Origin: Nocardioidaceae bacterium
Lineage (GTDB): Bacteria; Actinomycetota; Actinomycetes; Propionibacteriales; Nocardioidaceae
NCBI GenBank assembly: GCA_030655315.1
Contig: JAURVT010000042.1
Coordinates: 85,645-149,644, forward strand
Direction of reading: 5' to 3'
Length of the DNA stretch: 64,000 nucleotides
Shown: positions 57,873-64,000 of the stretch, one piece after another
Position numbering within the stretch: position 1 is the first letter of the stretch
Layout: every line of letters begins with the position of its first letter
Position numbers and translations under genes: made by a program
Notes under the pieces: generated by a model
What the model saw: the letters and a program-made list of their open reading frames with translations, nothing else
Told to the model about the DNA's origin: nothing
The model's database searches: none

Positions 57873-58100
57873 AAGGGCCCTGCCTCGCCGGCGACTGCCC
57901 CACCCGCCGTCCTCGCCGCGCACTCCCCGACCCCCGAGGGGGACGGTCCGGGCTGGGCCCCGCTCCGCGGGCGGAGCCGGTGGAGCGCCGGGCCCGCGTC
58001 GACTTCCGCGTGGTCGTGGGTCGAGGGCCGTCCAAGGCCCGAGGGGACGGAAGTCAACGGGTGGGGTCGGTCCGGGACGGGGGGCTGGCACGATGGGCGG

Positions 58101-58889
58101 GTGCACGTCGCCCTGATCCAGATGAGCGCGACGACCGACTCGGGGCAGAACCGCGAGGTGGTCGCCGCGGCGCTGTCCGACCTCGAGCCCGGTCTCGACC
58201 TCGTCGTGCTGCCGGAGGCGTCGATGCACGACTTCGGCGCCGCCGACCACGACCTCGCGTCCGCGGCCGAGCCCCTCGACGGGCCGTACGCCCAGCTGCT
58301 GGGCGCGCACGCCGCCCGCCTCGGCGCCACGATCGTGGCCGGCACGTTCGAGCGCGTCGCCGGCGAGGACCGTCCGTTCAACACCCTGCAGGTGCACGGG
58401 CCGGACGGCGGGCTGGCCGGCACCTACCGCAAGTGCCACCTCTACGACTCCTTCGGCTACCGCGAGTCCGACCGGCTCCTCGCCGGCGGCACCGAGCCGG
58501 TCGTGCTCGACGTCGCGGGCCGCCGCCTGGGTCTGATGACCTGCTACGACCTGCGGTTCCCCGAGCACGCCCGGCTGCTCGTCGACGCGGGCGCCGACGT
58601 GCTGGTGGCGCCGTCGGCATGGGTGCGCGGCCCGCTCAAGGAGGACCACTGGGAGACGCTGGTGCGCTCCCGCGCGATCGAGAACACGGTCGACGTGCTC
58701 GCGGTCGGCCAGTGCGGTGGCACCTACGTCGGTCGCACCATGGCCGTCGACCCGCTCGGGGTGGTCGTGGCGTCGGCGGGGGAGGCGCCCGCCACCGTCC
58801 GGGCCACCCTGTCGGTCGAGCGCCTCGAGCACGCCCGCGCGACCAACCCGTCCCTGCGCAACCGGCGCCTGCCCGGGACCGGTCGGTGA
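58101..58889 (+). CDS. carbon-nitrogen hydrolase (nitrilase/omega-amidase family)
   Basis: This 262-residue protein carries the catalytic triad E39 (LVVLPEASM), K111 (GTYRKCHLYDS) and C148 (GLMTCYDLRFPEHARLL), so it should be an active amidase of the nitrilase superfamily. It most resembles the omega-amidase/NIT2-like branch; substrate unknown. The GTG at 58101 was chosen because the domain begins there. It overlaps the next gene by GTGA. Confidence 0.92.
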   Translation: MHVALIQMSATTDSGQNREVVAAALSDLEPGLDLVVLPEASMHDFGAADHDLASAAEPLDGPYAQLLGAHAARLGATIVAGTFERVAGEDRPFNTLQVHGPDGGLAGTYRKCHLYDSFGYRESDRLLAGGTEPVVLDVAGRRLGLMTCYDLRFPEHARLLVDAGADVLVAPSAWVRGPLKEDHWETLVRSRAIENTVDVLAVGQCGGTYVGRTMAVDPLGVVVASAGEAPATVRATLSVERLEHARATNPSLRNRRLPGTGR

Positions 58890-60001
58890 CCCCCGAGACC
58901 CCCGTGCCCGGCGGACGGCGTCGGCAGACCCCACCGCCCGGCAGCCGCCGGCGGGAGTCCACGACCCTCGGCTACCTCCCCCCGGTGCGCGAGCCGCGGT
59001 TCTCCCCGACCGTCGTGCGTCGCACGGCCGTCGCCACCTGCGTCCTCGCGTTCCTGATCGGCACGGCCGCGGCCGCGACGGCCGTCGTCGCCACGCCCCT
59101 GCCGGGCTGGGTCAGCCGGGCGGGGGCCGTCGTCCTGGTGGTGCTCTACGCGGTGGTGCTGACCTACCGCGCCGGCGGACGGCTCGCGGTGTGGCCGCCC
59201 CTGGTGGTGGTGCTGACGGCCGTCGCGCTCACCACCGACATCGCGTGGGCGCTCTCGATGCTCGCGGTGGTGACCGGCGTGCTCGCGGCCGTGCTGGCGG
59301 TGGTCATCACCAGACCCGCGGTGCAGACCTGGCGCGTCATCGGGGAGTTCACCCTCGCCGTGGCCATCGGCCTGTCCGGTGCGCTCGCCGTCGCGGCCTG
59401 GAACGCGCCCGTCGTCTACCAGCGGTTCGCGATCCTCGTGCTCGCGCTGTCGCTCGTGCTCACCTTCGCCATCGTCTGGAGCCTCGGGGCGGGGCTGCAC
59501 GGCCTGGGCCAGCGCGGCTTCCTGCTCATCGTCGGCGGCGGCCTGCTGATGACGCTGGTGCTCGTCTACAGCAGCGCCGTCCGCGCCTACGGGTCGCCGG
59601 TGGTGGTCGAGTCGCTGGACGGCGCGTTCGCGTGGATGCGCGACACCATCGGCGGCGTCCCCCGTCCGGCCCAGTTCCTGCTGGGCCTGCCCGCGCTCGT
59701 GTGGGGCATCGGGACGCGCGCCGACCGTCGGCAGGGCTGGTGGATGTGCGCGTTCGGCGTGGTCGGCACCGCCACGATGACCACGCAGCTGGTCTCGGCC
59801 GACGCGGTGCCGTCCTACATCGGGCTGTCCGAGCTCTACTCGATCGTCCTCGGGCTGCTGATCGGCCTGCTCGTGCGCCGGATCGACCCGGGCACCCGCC
59901 GGCGCGGGGCGTCCGCGGGGGCCGGTGGCTCACGCGCCCGTCGCGACGAGCCCGAGACCGTCATCCGCCCCGAGCCGGAGCGCACTCGACCGTTGAAGTA
60001 G
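58886..60001 (+). CDS. multi-pass membrane protein of unknown function
   Basis: This 371-residue protein has a basic Pro-rich N-terminus (about 1-45), eight to ten hydrophobic helices (about 45-330) and a charged C-terminus (RRIDPGTRRRGASAGAGGSR onward). No family motif was recognised. Its GTG overlaps the nitrilase stop. Confidence 0.8.
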   Translation: MTPETPVPGGRRRQTPPPGSRRRESTTLGYLPPVREPRFSPTVVRRTAVATCVLAFLIGTAAAATAVVATPLPGWVSRAGAVVLVVLYAVVLTYRAGGRLAVWPPLVVVLTAVALTTDIAWALSMLAVVTGVLAAVLAVVITRPAVQTWRVIGEFTLAVAIGLSGALAVAAWNAPVVYQRFAILVLALSLVLTFAIVWSLGAGLHGLGQRGFLLIVGGGLLMTLVLVYSSAVRAYGSPVVVESLDGAFAWMRDTIGGVPRPAQFLLGLPALVWGIGTRADRRQGWWMCAFGVVGTATMTTQLVSADAVPSYIGLSELYSIVLGLLIGLLVRRIDPGTRRRGASAGAGGSRARRDEPETVIRPEPERTRPLK

Positions 60002-60043
60002 CCGGGCCCCACAATGGGGCCACCACCCCCGGAGAGGACACCC

Positions 60044-60265
60044 ATGGCGCAGGAGACGCAGATCGTGGCCGAGATGGTCGCGAACGTGTGGAAGATCGTC
60101 GCCGAGGAGGGCCAGGCCCTCACCGCGGGCGACACCGTGGTCATCCTCGAGTCGATGAAGATGGAGATCCCGGTGCTCGCCGAGCAGGACGGCACCGTCA
60201 CCGACGTGCGCGTCCACGAGGGCGACGTGGTCCAGGAGGGCGACGTCCTGGCGGTGCTCTCCTAG
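60044..60265 (+). CDS. stand-alone biotin/lipoyl carrier protein
   Basis: This 73-residue protein is a complete biotinyl domain with VVILESMKMEIPVL, where K39 is the modification site. GGAGAGG precedes the ATG. It resembles the small biotinylated proteins used by some actinobacterial acyl-CoA carboxylases, but no carboxylase or biotin ligase is adjacent. The tRNA-Ser gene follows. Confidence 0.92.
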   Translation: MAQETQIVAEMVANVWKIVAEEGQALTAGDTVVILESMKMEIPVLAEQDGTVTDVRVHEGDVVQEGDVLAVLS

Positions 60266-60347
60266 GCGGACGACCCGACCTCCCACCCGCGAGGAGCGGC
60301 GCCGGGTGCGATGATGGCGACCCGGCACGGGCCCGCGTCCGTGTCGT

Positions 60348-60439
60348 GGAGGGGTGCCGGAGTGGCCGATCGGAACCGCCTTGAAAGCGGTCGCTGGCAG
60401 CAGTGTCAGCCGCGGGTTCGAATCCCGCCCCCTCTGCCA
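60348..60439 (+). tRNA. tRNA-Ser(TGA)
   Basis: A 92-base class II tRNA with encoded CCA. The acceptor is GGAGGGG/CCCCTCT (one G-U), the anticodon stem ACCGC/GCGGT with loop CTTGAAA gives anticodon TGA, and the T arm is GCGGG-TTCGAAT-CCCGC. A long variable arm is present. Confidence 0.97.
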
Positions 60440-60474
60440 CGACCCTCACGCCGAGCCCCCAGGAGCACCACGCC

Positions 60475-60990
60475 ATGACCGCAGCGCCGGTGCCGGCGAC
60501 CGTCTACCGCCTCGACCGGGCGCACGCGGTGCGGCTGTTCGGCCTGCGGATGCTGGTGGCCGCCGTGCTCGTGGTCGTCGCGGCCGTCGTGCTCGGCATC
60601 GCCGACGGCGGCGTGCTGCGCGTCGTCGGCGTCGTGCTGGCCGTGCTGGCCGGCGTCGCCGTGCTCGCGGCGGTGCTGGTGCTCGTCCGTCCGCCCGTGG
60701 TCGTGCGGCTCGACGCGGGTGGCTACCGCGTGCGTCGGGTACCCGACTGCGGCGTGCAGGCCGCGCCGTGGCGCGGCGTCGCCGACGTCACCACCGGTGC
60801 CGACGACCTCGGACGCACGATGGAGGTACGGCTGACCGACGGCGGACGCACCGTCGTCCCCCTCGTGCTGGTCGCGCACGACGCCCGCCGGCTCATGCTG
60901 GAGGTGCGCGAGCGCCTCGACACCGCCCACGGCTACCGCCGGCTGGGGGCTCCGGGCACGCCCGATTCGCCGACGCCCGGCACGACCTAG
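60475..60990 (+). CDS. small membrane protein with PH-like domain, unknown function
   Basis: This 171-residue protein has two N-terminal membrane helices (about 23-42 and 48-70), then a cytoplasmic beta-rich region (VVRLDAGGYRVRRVPDCGVQ, APWRGVADVTT) like PH-domain proteins. It lies between two tRNA-Ser genes and may be co-transcribed with the first. Function unknown. Confidence 0.75.
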   Translation: MTAAPVPATVYRLDRAHAVRLFGLRMLVAAVLVVVAAVVLGIADGGVLRVVGVVLAVLAGVAVLAAVLVLVRPPVVVRLDAGGYRVRRVPDCGVQAAPWRGVADVTTGADDLGRTMEVRLTDGGRTVVPLVLVAHDARRLMLEVRERLDTAHGYRRLGAPGTPDSPTPGTT

Positions 60991-61031
60991 TAGCCTGCCA
61001 TGGCTGCTGTCCCCGCCACGGGACCCGGCGT

Positions 61032-61121
61032 GGAGGTGTCGCATAGTGGCCTAGTGCGCCCGCCTGCTAAGCGGGTTGAGGATGAAACCTCTCGCGAGTT
61101 CAAATCTCGCCACCTCCGCCA
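61032..61121 (+). tRNA. tRNA-Ser(GCT)
   Basis: A 90-base class II tRNA with encoded CCA. The acceptor GGAGGTG/CACCTCC is perfect, the anticodon stem CCCGC/GCGGG with loop CTGCTAA gives anticodon GCT for AGC/AGU, and a long variable arm is present. Confidence 0.97.
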
Positions 61122-61130
61122 GCCACCCAC

Positions 61131-61161
61131 GAGGCCCGCGACCACCACGGTCGCGGGCCTC
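61131..61161. terminator. bidirectional terminator after tRNA-Ser(GCT)
   Basis: A perfect 13-bp stem, GAGGCCCGCGACC with GGTCGCGGGCCTC, and a 5-base loop lie between the tRNA and the convergent DUF503 gene. Confidence 0.85.
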
Positions 61162-61175
61162 CGTGCTGCCCGGCG

Positions 61176-61469
61176 TCAGTCGTCGGTGGTGCGCACGTCG
61201 CGGTGCGTGGTGAGCAGCTCGATCTCGGGACGGCCCGCGACGAACCGCTCCACCTGGTCGAGCACGTCCACGACGTGCGACCGGTCCGCGGCCACGACCG
61301 CGACGCCCACCCCGGCGCGGCGGTGCAGGTCGAGGTGGTCGACCTCCGCGGCCGACAGCGCGAACCGCCGGCCGAGCTCGCCGACGATCGGCCGGACCAC
61401 CGCGCGCTTCTGCTTGAGCGAGTGCACGTCGCCCAGCAGCAGGTCCGCCTCCAAGGTGCCGATCCACAT
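61176..61469 (-). CDS. DUF503 (YlxP-like) protein
   Basis: This 97-residue protein MWIGTLEADLLLGDVHSLKQ, KRAVVRPIVGEL is the standard YlxP/DUF503 fold, often found near ribosome-maturation genes in other bacteria and suspected to act in ribosome assembly. TAGGGT on the minus strand (61481-61476) lies 6 bases before the ATG. It shares its promoter core with the divergent PEP-mutase-family gene. Confidence 0.9.
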   Translation of the reverse strand: MWIGTLEADLLLGDVHSLKQKRAVVRPIVGELGRRFALSAAEVDHLDLHRRAGVGVAVVAADRSHVVDVLDQVERFVAGRPEIELLTTHRDVRTTDD

Positions 61470-61491
61470 GCGCTCACCCTAGGCTCGGGCC
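61470..61491. promoter_or_regulatory. overlapping divergent leaderless promoters
   Basis: The 22 bases between two divergent start codons contain ACCCTAGGCT (61476-61485). Read on the plus strand it gives TAGGCT, 6 bases before ATG 61492; on the minus strand it gives TAGGGT, 6 bases before ATG 61469. The two -10 boxes share CTA/TAG, so the promoters should exclude each other. Confidence 0.7.
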
Positions 61492-62268
61492 ATGACCACC
61501 TCGGACAACGCCACCACCCTGCTCGGGCTGCACACCGCTCCCGAGCTGCTCACCGTCGTCAACGTCTGGGACGCGATCACCGCCAAGGTCGCGACCGACG
61601 TCGAGGGCACCCGGGCGCTCGCCACCGCGAGCCACTCGATCGCGGCGTCGTACGGCTACGAGGACGGCGAGAACATCCCCGCCGACCTGATGATCGAGGC
61701 CGCCGGCCGCATCGTCGCCGCCACCCACCTGCCCGTCTCCGCCGACCTCGAGGCGGGGTACGGCGACCCGGGCGAGACCACCCGCAAGGCCATCGGTGTC
61801 GGCGTCGTGGGCGCCAACCTCGAGGACCAGATGAAGCCGCTGGCCGAGGCCGTCGCCGCCGTCGAGGCCGTGCTCGCCGCCGCCCGCGCCGAGGGCGTCC
61901 CCGACTTCGTGCTCAACGCCCGGACCGACGCGTTCGTGCTCGGCGGCGACCGCGACCCCGCCGACGTCCTCGCCGACGCCGTCGAGCGCGGCAAGGCCTA
62001 CCTCGACGCCGGCGCGCCCGTCGTCTTCGTGCCCGGCGCGCTCGACGAGGACCAGATCAGGACCCTGGTCGACGCGTTCGGCCCGCAGAGGCTGACGACC
62101 ATCGGCGTGCCCGGGTCGGTGCCGCTCGTGCGCCAGGGCGAGCTCGGCGTCGCGCGCGTCTCGTACGGCCCGTGGTCGCAGCGCGTCGCGCTCACCGCGT
62201 ACGAGGACCTCGTCATCGACGTCAACCGTGGTGGCGGTCTCCCCGAGGGAACCCGTCCGCTGAACTGA
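61492..62268 (+). CDS. isocitrate lyase/PEP mutase family enzyme
   Basis: This 258-residue TIM-barrel protein of the PEP mutase/isocitrate lyase superfamily has TVVNVWDAITAKV, ATASHSIAASYGYEDGENIP, VSADLEAGYGD, ANLEDQM and LNARTDAFVLGG. It probably cleaves or forms a C-C or C-P bond in a 2-hydroxy acid or phosphonate (for example oxaloacetate hydrolase or carboxyvinyl-carboxyphosphonate phosphorylmutase types). The reaction cannot be specified. The mRNA is probably leaderless. Confidence 0.88.
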   Translation: MTTSDNATTLLGLHTAPELLTVVNVWDAITAKVATDVEGTRALATASHSIAASYGYEDGENIPADLMIEAAGRIVAATHLPVSADLEAGYGDPGETTRKAIGVGVVGANLEDQMKPLAEAVAAVEAVLAAARAEGVPDFVLNARTDAFVLGGDRDPADVLADAVERGKAYLDAGAPVVFVPGALDEDQIRTLVDAFGPQRLTTIGVPGSVPLVRQGELGVARVSYGPWSQRVALTAYEDLVIDVNRGGGLPEGTRPLN

Positions 62269-62275
62269 CCACCCC

Positions 62276-62674
62276 GTGACCACGTCGACGGCCCGGCCCG
62301 CCCGCCCCACCCTCGCGGTGGCGGCGACGGCCTGGGCCGTCGCGTTCGGTCTGGTGCACGTGCTGTGGGCGCTCGGCTGGACGGTCGGGCTCGGCCCCGG
62401 CGCCGTCGAGCAGATGTCGGGCTGGTTCCTCGCCTACGACCTCGTCGCGGCGGTGGGGTGCTTCGTCGCCGGCCGGTGGGCCTGGACCCTCTGGTGGCCC
62501 GGGCTGCTGCTCGTGGCCGGCGTGCTGGTCGCCCGCGTCGTGCTCGGCGTCGGCCAGGCGGCGGCCGACGTCGGTCTCGGCAAGGACGTGCTCACGCCCA
62601 CCACCTGGGTCGAGGTGGTGTTCCTCGTCGGCGCCGTGCTCTTCGTCCAGCTCGTCCGGGTCACCCGGCGCTGA
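62276..62674 (+). CDS. DUF3995-like membrane protein
   Basis: This 132-residue protein has four membrane helices (about 15-36, 48-65, 70-92, 108-128) and the pattern FGLVHVLWALGWTVGL near the N-terminus, as in DUF3995 proteins. Function unknown. It starts 7 bases after the PEP-mutase-family gene, so it is probably in the same operon. Confidence 0.75.
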   Translation: MTTSTARPARPTLAVAATAWAVAFGLVHVLWALGWTVGLGPGAVEQMSGWFLAYDLVAAVGCFVAGRWAWTLWWPGLLLVAGVLVARVVLGVGQAAADVGLGKDVLTPTTWVEVVFLVGAVLFVQLVRVTRR

Positions 62675-62716
62675 CCCGAGTTGCCCACGGCGTGCGAGCC
62701 GGGCACGCTCGTGGCC

Positions 62717-63220
62717 ATGGCCAACATCGCGACCGCCGACAAGGTGGGGCTCGACGAGCTCCTCGACTTCGTCCGACCGCGCCACAAGGCGACGTTCGTG
62801 ACCACGCGCAAGGACGGCCGGCCGCAGATGTCGCCCGTGTCGTGCGGCGTCGACGCCGAGGGGCGGGTCGTCGTCTCGACCTACCCGCAGCGCGCCAAGG
62901 CAGCCAACGCCCGCCGCGACCCGCAGGTCTCGATGGTCATCCACTCCGACGACTGGAACGGCCCGTACGTGCAGCTCGACGGCACCGCCGAGGTGCTCGA
63001 CATGCCCGACGCGGTCGAGCCGCTGGTGGAGTACTTCCGCTGCATCTCCGGCGAGCACCCGGACTGGGACGAGTACCGCGCGGCGATGGTCGAGCAGGAC
63101 AAGTCCCTGATCCGCGTGACGATCGACCGCTGGGGCCCGATCGCCACCGGGGGCTTCCCGCCCGAGCGGAGCGAGGGGCGGAAGCAACAGCAGAGCCCGC
63201 CGGAGAACGCCTCGTCATGA
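62717..63220 (+). CDS. PPOX-class F420-dependent oxidoreductase family protein
   Basis: This 167-residue protein is a split beta-barrel flavin/F420-binding protein: FVRPRHKATFVTTRKDGRPQ, MSPVSCGVDAEGRVVVSTYP and SMVIHSDDWNGPYVQLDGTA. The family reduces substrates with F420H2 or FMN. The ATG at 62717 gives the family-typical N-terminus. It overlaps the next gene by 4 bases. Confidence 0.9.
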   Translation: MANIATADKVGLDELLDFVRPRHKATFVTTRKDGRPQMSPVSCGVDAEGRVVVSTYPQRAKAANARRDPQVSMVIHSDDWNGPYVQLDGTAEVLDMPDAVEPLVEYFRCISGEHPDWDEYRAAMVEQDKSLIRVTIDRWGPIATGGFPPERSEGRKQQQSPPENASS

Positions 63221-63597
63221 GGTGGACCGTCGCCGAGGCCGGCCCGGCCGACCCCGACGACGCCTGGGAGAAGTACGCCGACCCCGACCGGTGGTCGGAG
63301 TGGTCGCCGCAGGTGCGCTCGGTCGAGGCGTCGTCACCTCGCCTCACGGCCGGCATGACCGGCGTCGTCCAGGGCCCTCCGCTGGTGAGGGTGCCGTTCA
63401 CGGTCGAGACCGTGGACGAGGCGGCCCGCACCTGGTCGTGGCGCGTCAAGGTCGGCCCGTTCAGGGTCGCGCTGCGCCACGAGCTGCTCGCGAGCAGCGA
63501 GGGCACCGTCGCGACGCTGACGCTCGACGGCCCGGCCCCCTTCGTCCTGCCCTACGCGCAGCTGGCGCGGGTGGCGCTCGTCCGGCTCGTGTCGTGA
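63217..63597 (+). CDS. SRPBCC family protein
   Basis: This 126-residue protein fits the polyketide cyclase/START-like fold (PDDAWEKYADPDRWSEWSPQ, FTVETVDEAARTWSWRVKVG). It is coupled by ATGA to the PPOX gene and by GTGA to the next gene. It may bind a hydrophobic substrate or product of that enzyme, which is inference. Confidence 0.85.
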   Translation: MRWTVAEAGPADPDDAWEKYADPDRWSEWSPQVRSVEASSPRLTAGMTGVVQGPPLVRVPFTVETVDEAARTWSWRVKVGPFRVALRHELLASSEGTVATLTLDGPAPFVLPYAQLARVALVRLVS

Positions 63598-63902
63598 GCG
63601 CGACGTACGGCGGGCCGACGTCCGTCCACTGGTGGATGGCCGACCGCAGCCACGACGGCGACGGACGCGCGCCCTGGGTGCTGGGCCAGTGGCCCAACGG
63701 CGCCATCTGGGTCTTCGTCGCCGCCACCGTCCTGCGCTGGACCCCCTGGGACGCGATCGACACCGAGCTGCTCTACGTCGGCCGCGGCGCCCTGCTCGTC
63801 TGGGGCCTCGACGAGCTCACCCGCGGCCACAGCCCCCTCCGCCGCCTGCTGGGCGCCGTGGTCCTGGGGTGGCAGCTGGCCGCCCTGCTCACCGCCGCCT
63901 GA
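63594..63902 (+). CDS. small membrane protein of unknown function
   Basis: This 102-residue protein has three hydrophobic segments (about 36-48, 58-72, 83-100) and a Trp-rich N-terminus (SVHWWMADRSHDGDGRAPWV). No family was recognised. The GTG overlaps the SRPBCC stop, so it is the last gene of the coupled PPOX cluster. Confidence 0.75.
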   Translation: MSATYGGPTSVHWWMADRSHDGDGRAPWVLGQWPNGAIWVFVAATVLRWTPWDAIDTELLYVGRGALLVWGLDELTRGHSPLRRLLGAVVLGWQLAALLTAA

Positions 63903-63929
63903 CCGTCCCTGGCCCTCCCCTCTCCTCCC

Positions 63930-64000
63930 CCGTCCGCGATCTGATGACTTGTGGGGGTCACGGACACGGTTCAAGCCCCACAAGTCATCAGATCGCGGAC
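63930..64000. repeat. family-1 intergenic palindrome, copy 3 (to window edge)
   Basis: The outer perfect 24-bp stem begins GTCCGCGATCTGATGACTTG and ends with its complement at the window edge. The terminal 15 bases match copies 1 and 2, but the inner GGGGTTCCC stem is replaced by a different loop. It lies 30 bases after the last gene. Confidence 0.85.

Noticed and set aside
57873..58100. Possible small gene in the GC-rich stretch before the nitrilase
   Set aside because: Frames here are Arg/Pro/Gly-rich without a start signal or domain. The stretch is treated as non-coding.

Overview
The window is chromosomal DNA of a very high-GC actinobacterium. A proteasome activator ending in a HbYX-type tail, a WhiB-like iron-sulfur regulator, an fhaA-fhaB-pstP-rodA cell-wall signalling cluster, an F420/PPOX-type protein and tRNA genes that encode CCA all fit Actinomycetota. 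The gene content resembles the Nocardioidaceae (Nocardioides/Aeromicrobium type), but this placement is inference. No rRNA, CRISPR array, insertion sequence, integrase or prophage was seen.

Layout. 1-3609 (minus strand): fhaA, fhaB, pstP and a truncated rodA, the distal half of the conserved pknB cell-wall cluster. 3836-5863: a receiver-only response regulator facing a membrane PAS histidine kinase. 5987-6072: tRNA-Leu(CAG). 6299-9696: an XRE-type protein with a long helical-repeat tail, then a luciferase-like oxidoreductase with its FMN reductase. 9714-17604: four secreted proteins, namely a beta-propeller-like protein of lower GC, endonuclease I, an ExeM/NucH nuclease and a 5'-nucleotidase. 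Together the last three look like an extracellular DNA and phosphate scavenging set. 17783-23399: YigZ-like protein, siderophore-interacting protein, TetR/MFS efflux pair, gamma carbonic anhydrase, SoxR and another TetR. 23640-29175: a TrmB/LuxR-like regulator and the leucine-catabolic operon (methylcrotonyl-CoA carboxylase beta and alpha, HMG-CoA lyase), which starts under a perfect 28-bp palindrome. 29156-38113: TetR with a divergent membrane protein, EcsC-like protein, phosphotransferase, aat, HU, Fpg/Nei glycosylase, rhodanese, a Gly/Pro/Gln-rich membrane protein, an RsbW-like ATPase and a DUF5926 protein. 38241-48213: arginine deiminase, glycosyltransferase, DipZ-like thioredoxin, DUF4446, a beta-phosphoglucomutase/GH65 phosphorylase pair, secreted metalloprotease and a PAP2-lipid kinase fusion. 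48323-57538: SRPBCC protein, serS-HAD-LOG coupled genes, a WhiB-HTH fusion, bpa, GNAT, two aldose epimerases, quinone oxidoreductase, FetB-like permease, DUF6457 and mobA. 58101-63902: nitrilase, membrane protein, stand-alone biotin carrier, two tRNA-Ser genes, DUF503, a PEP-mutase-family enzyme and a coupled PPOX/SRPBCC cluster.

Many genes are translationally coupled by 4-bp ATGA/GTGA overlaps. Many first genes lack a Shine-Dalgarno sequence and instead carry a -10 hexamer (TAGGCT, TAGGGT, TACGGT and similar) 6-7 bases before the start codon, which points to leaderless transcripts. One 22-bp divergent spacer packs two such -10 boxes on top of each other.

No complete new multi-gene system stands out. 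The most unusual signals are non-coding: at least three families of long intergenic palindromes or repeats shared between distant gene ends, plus leaderless promoters overlaid by operators. Among proteins, the XRE-helical-repeat protein, the WhiB-HTH fusion, and a C-terminal module shared by the secreted nuclease and nucleotidase are worth follow-up.
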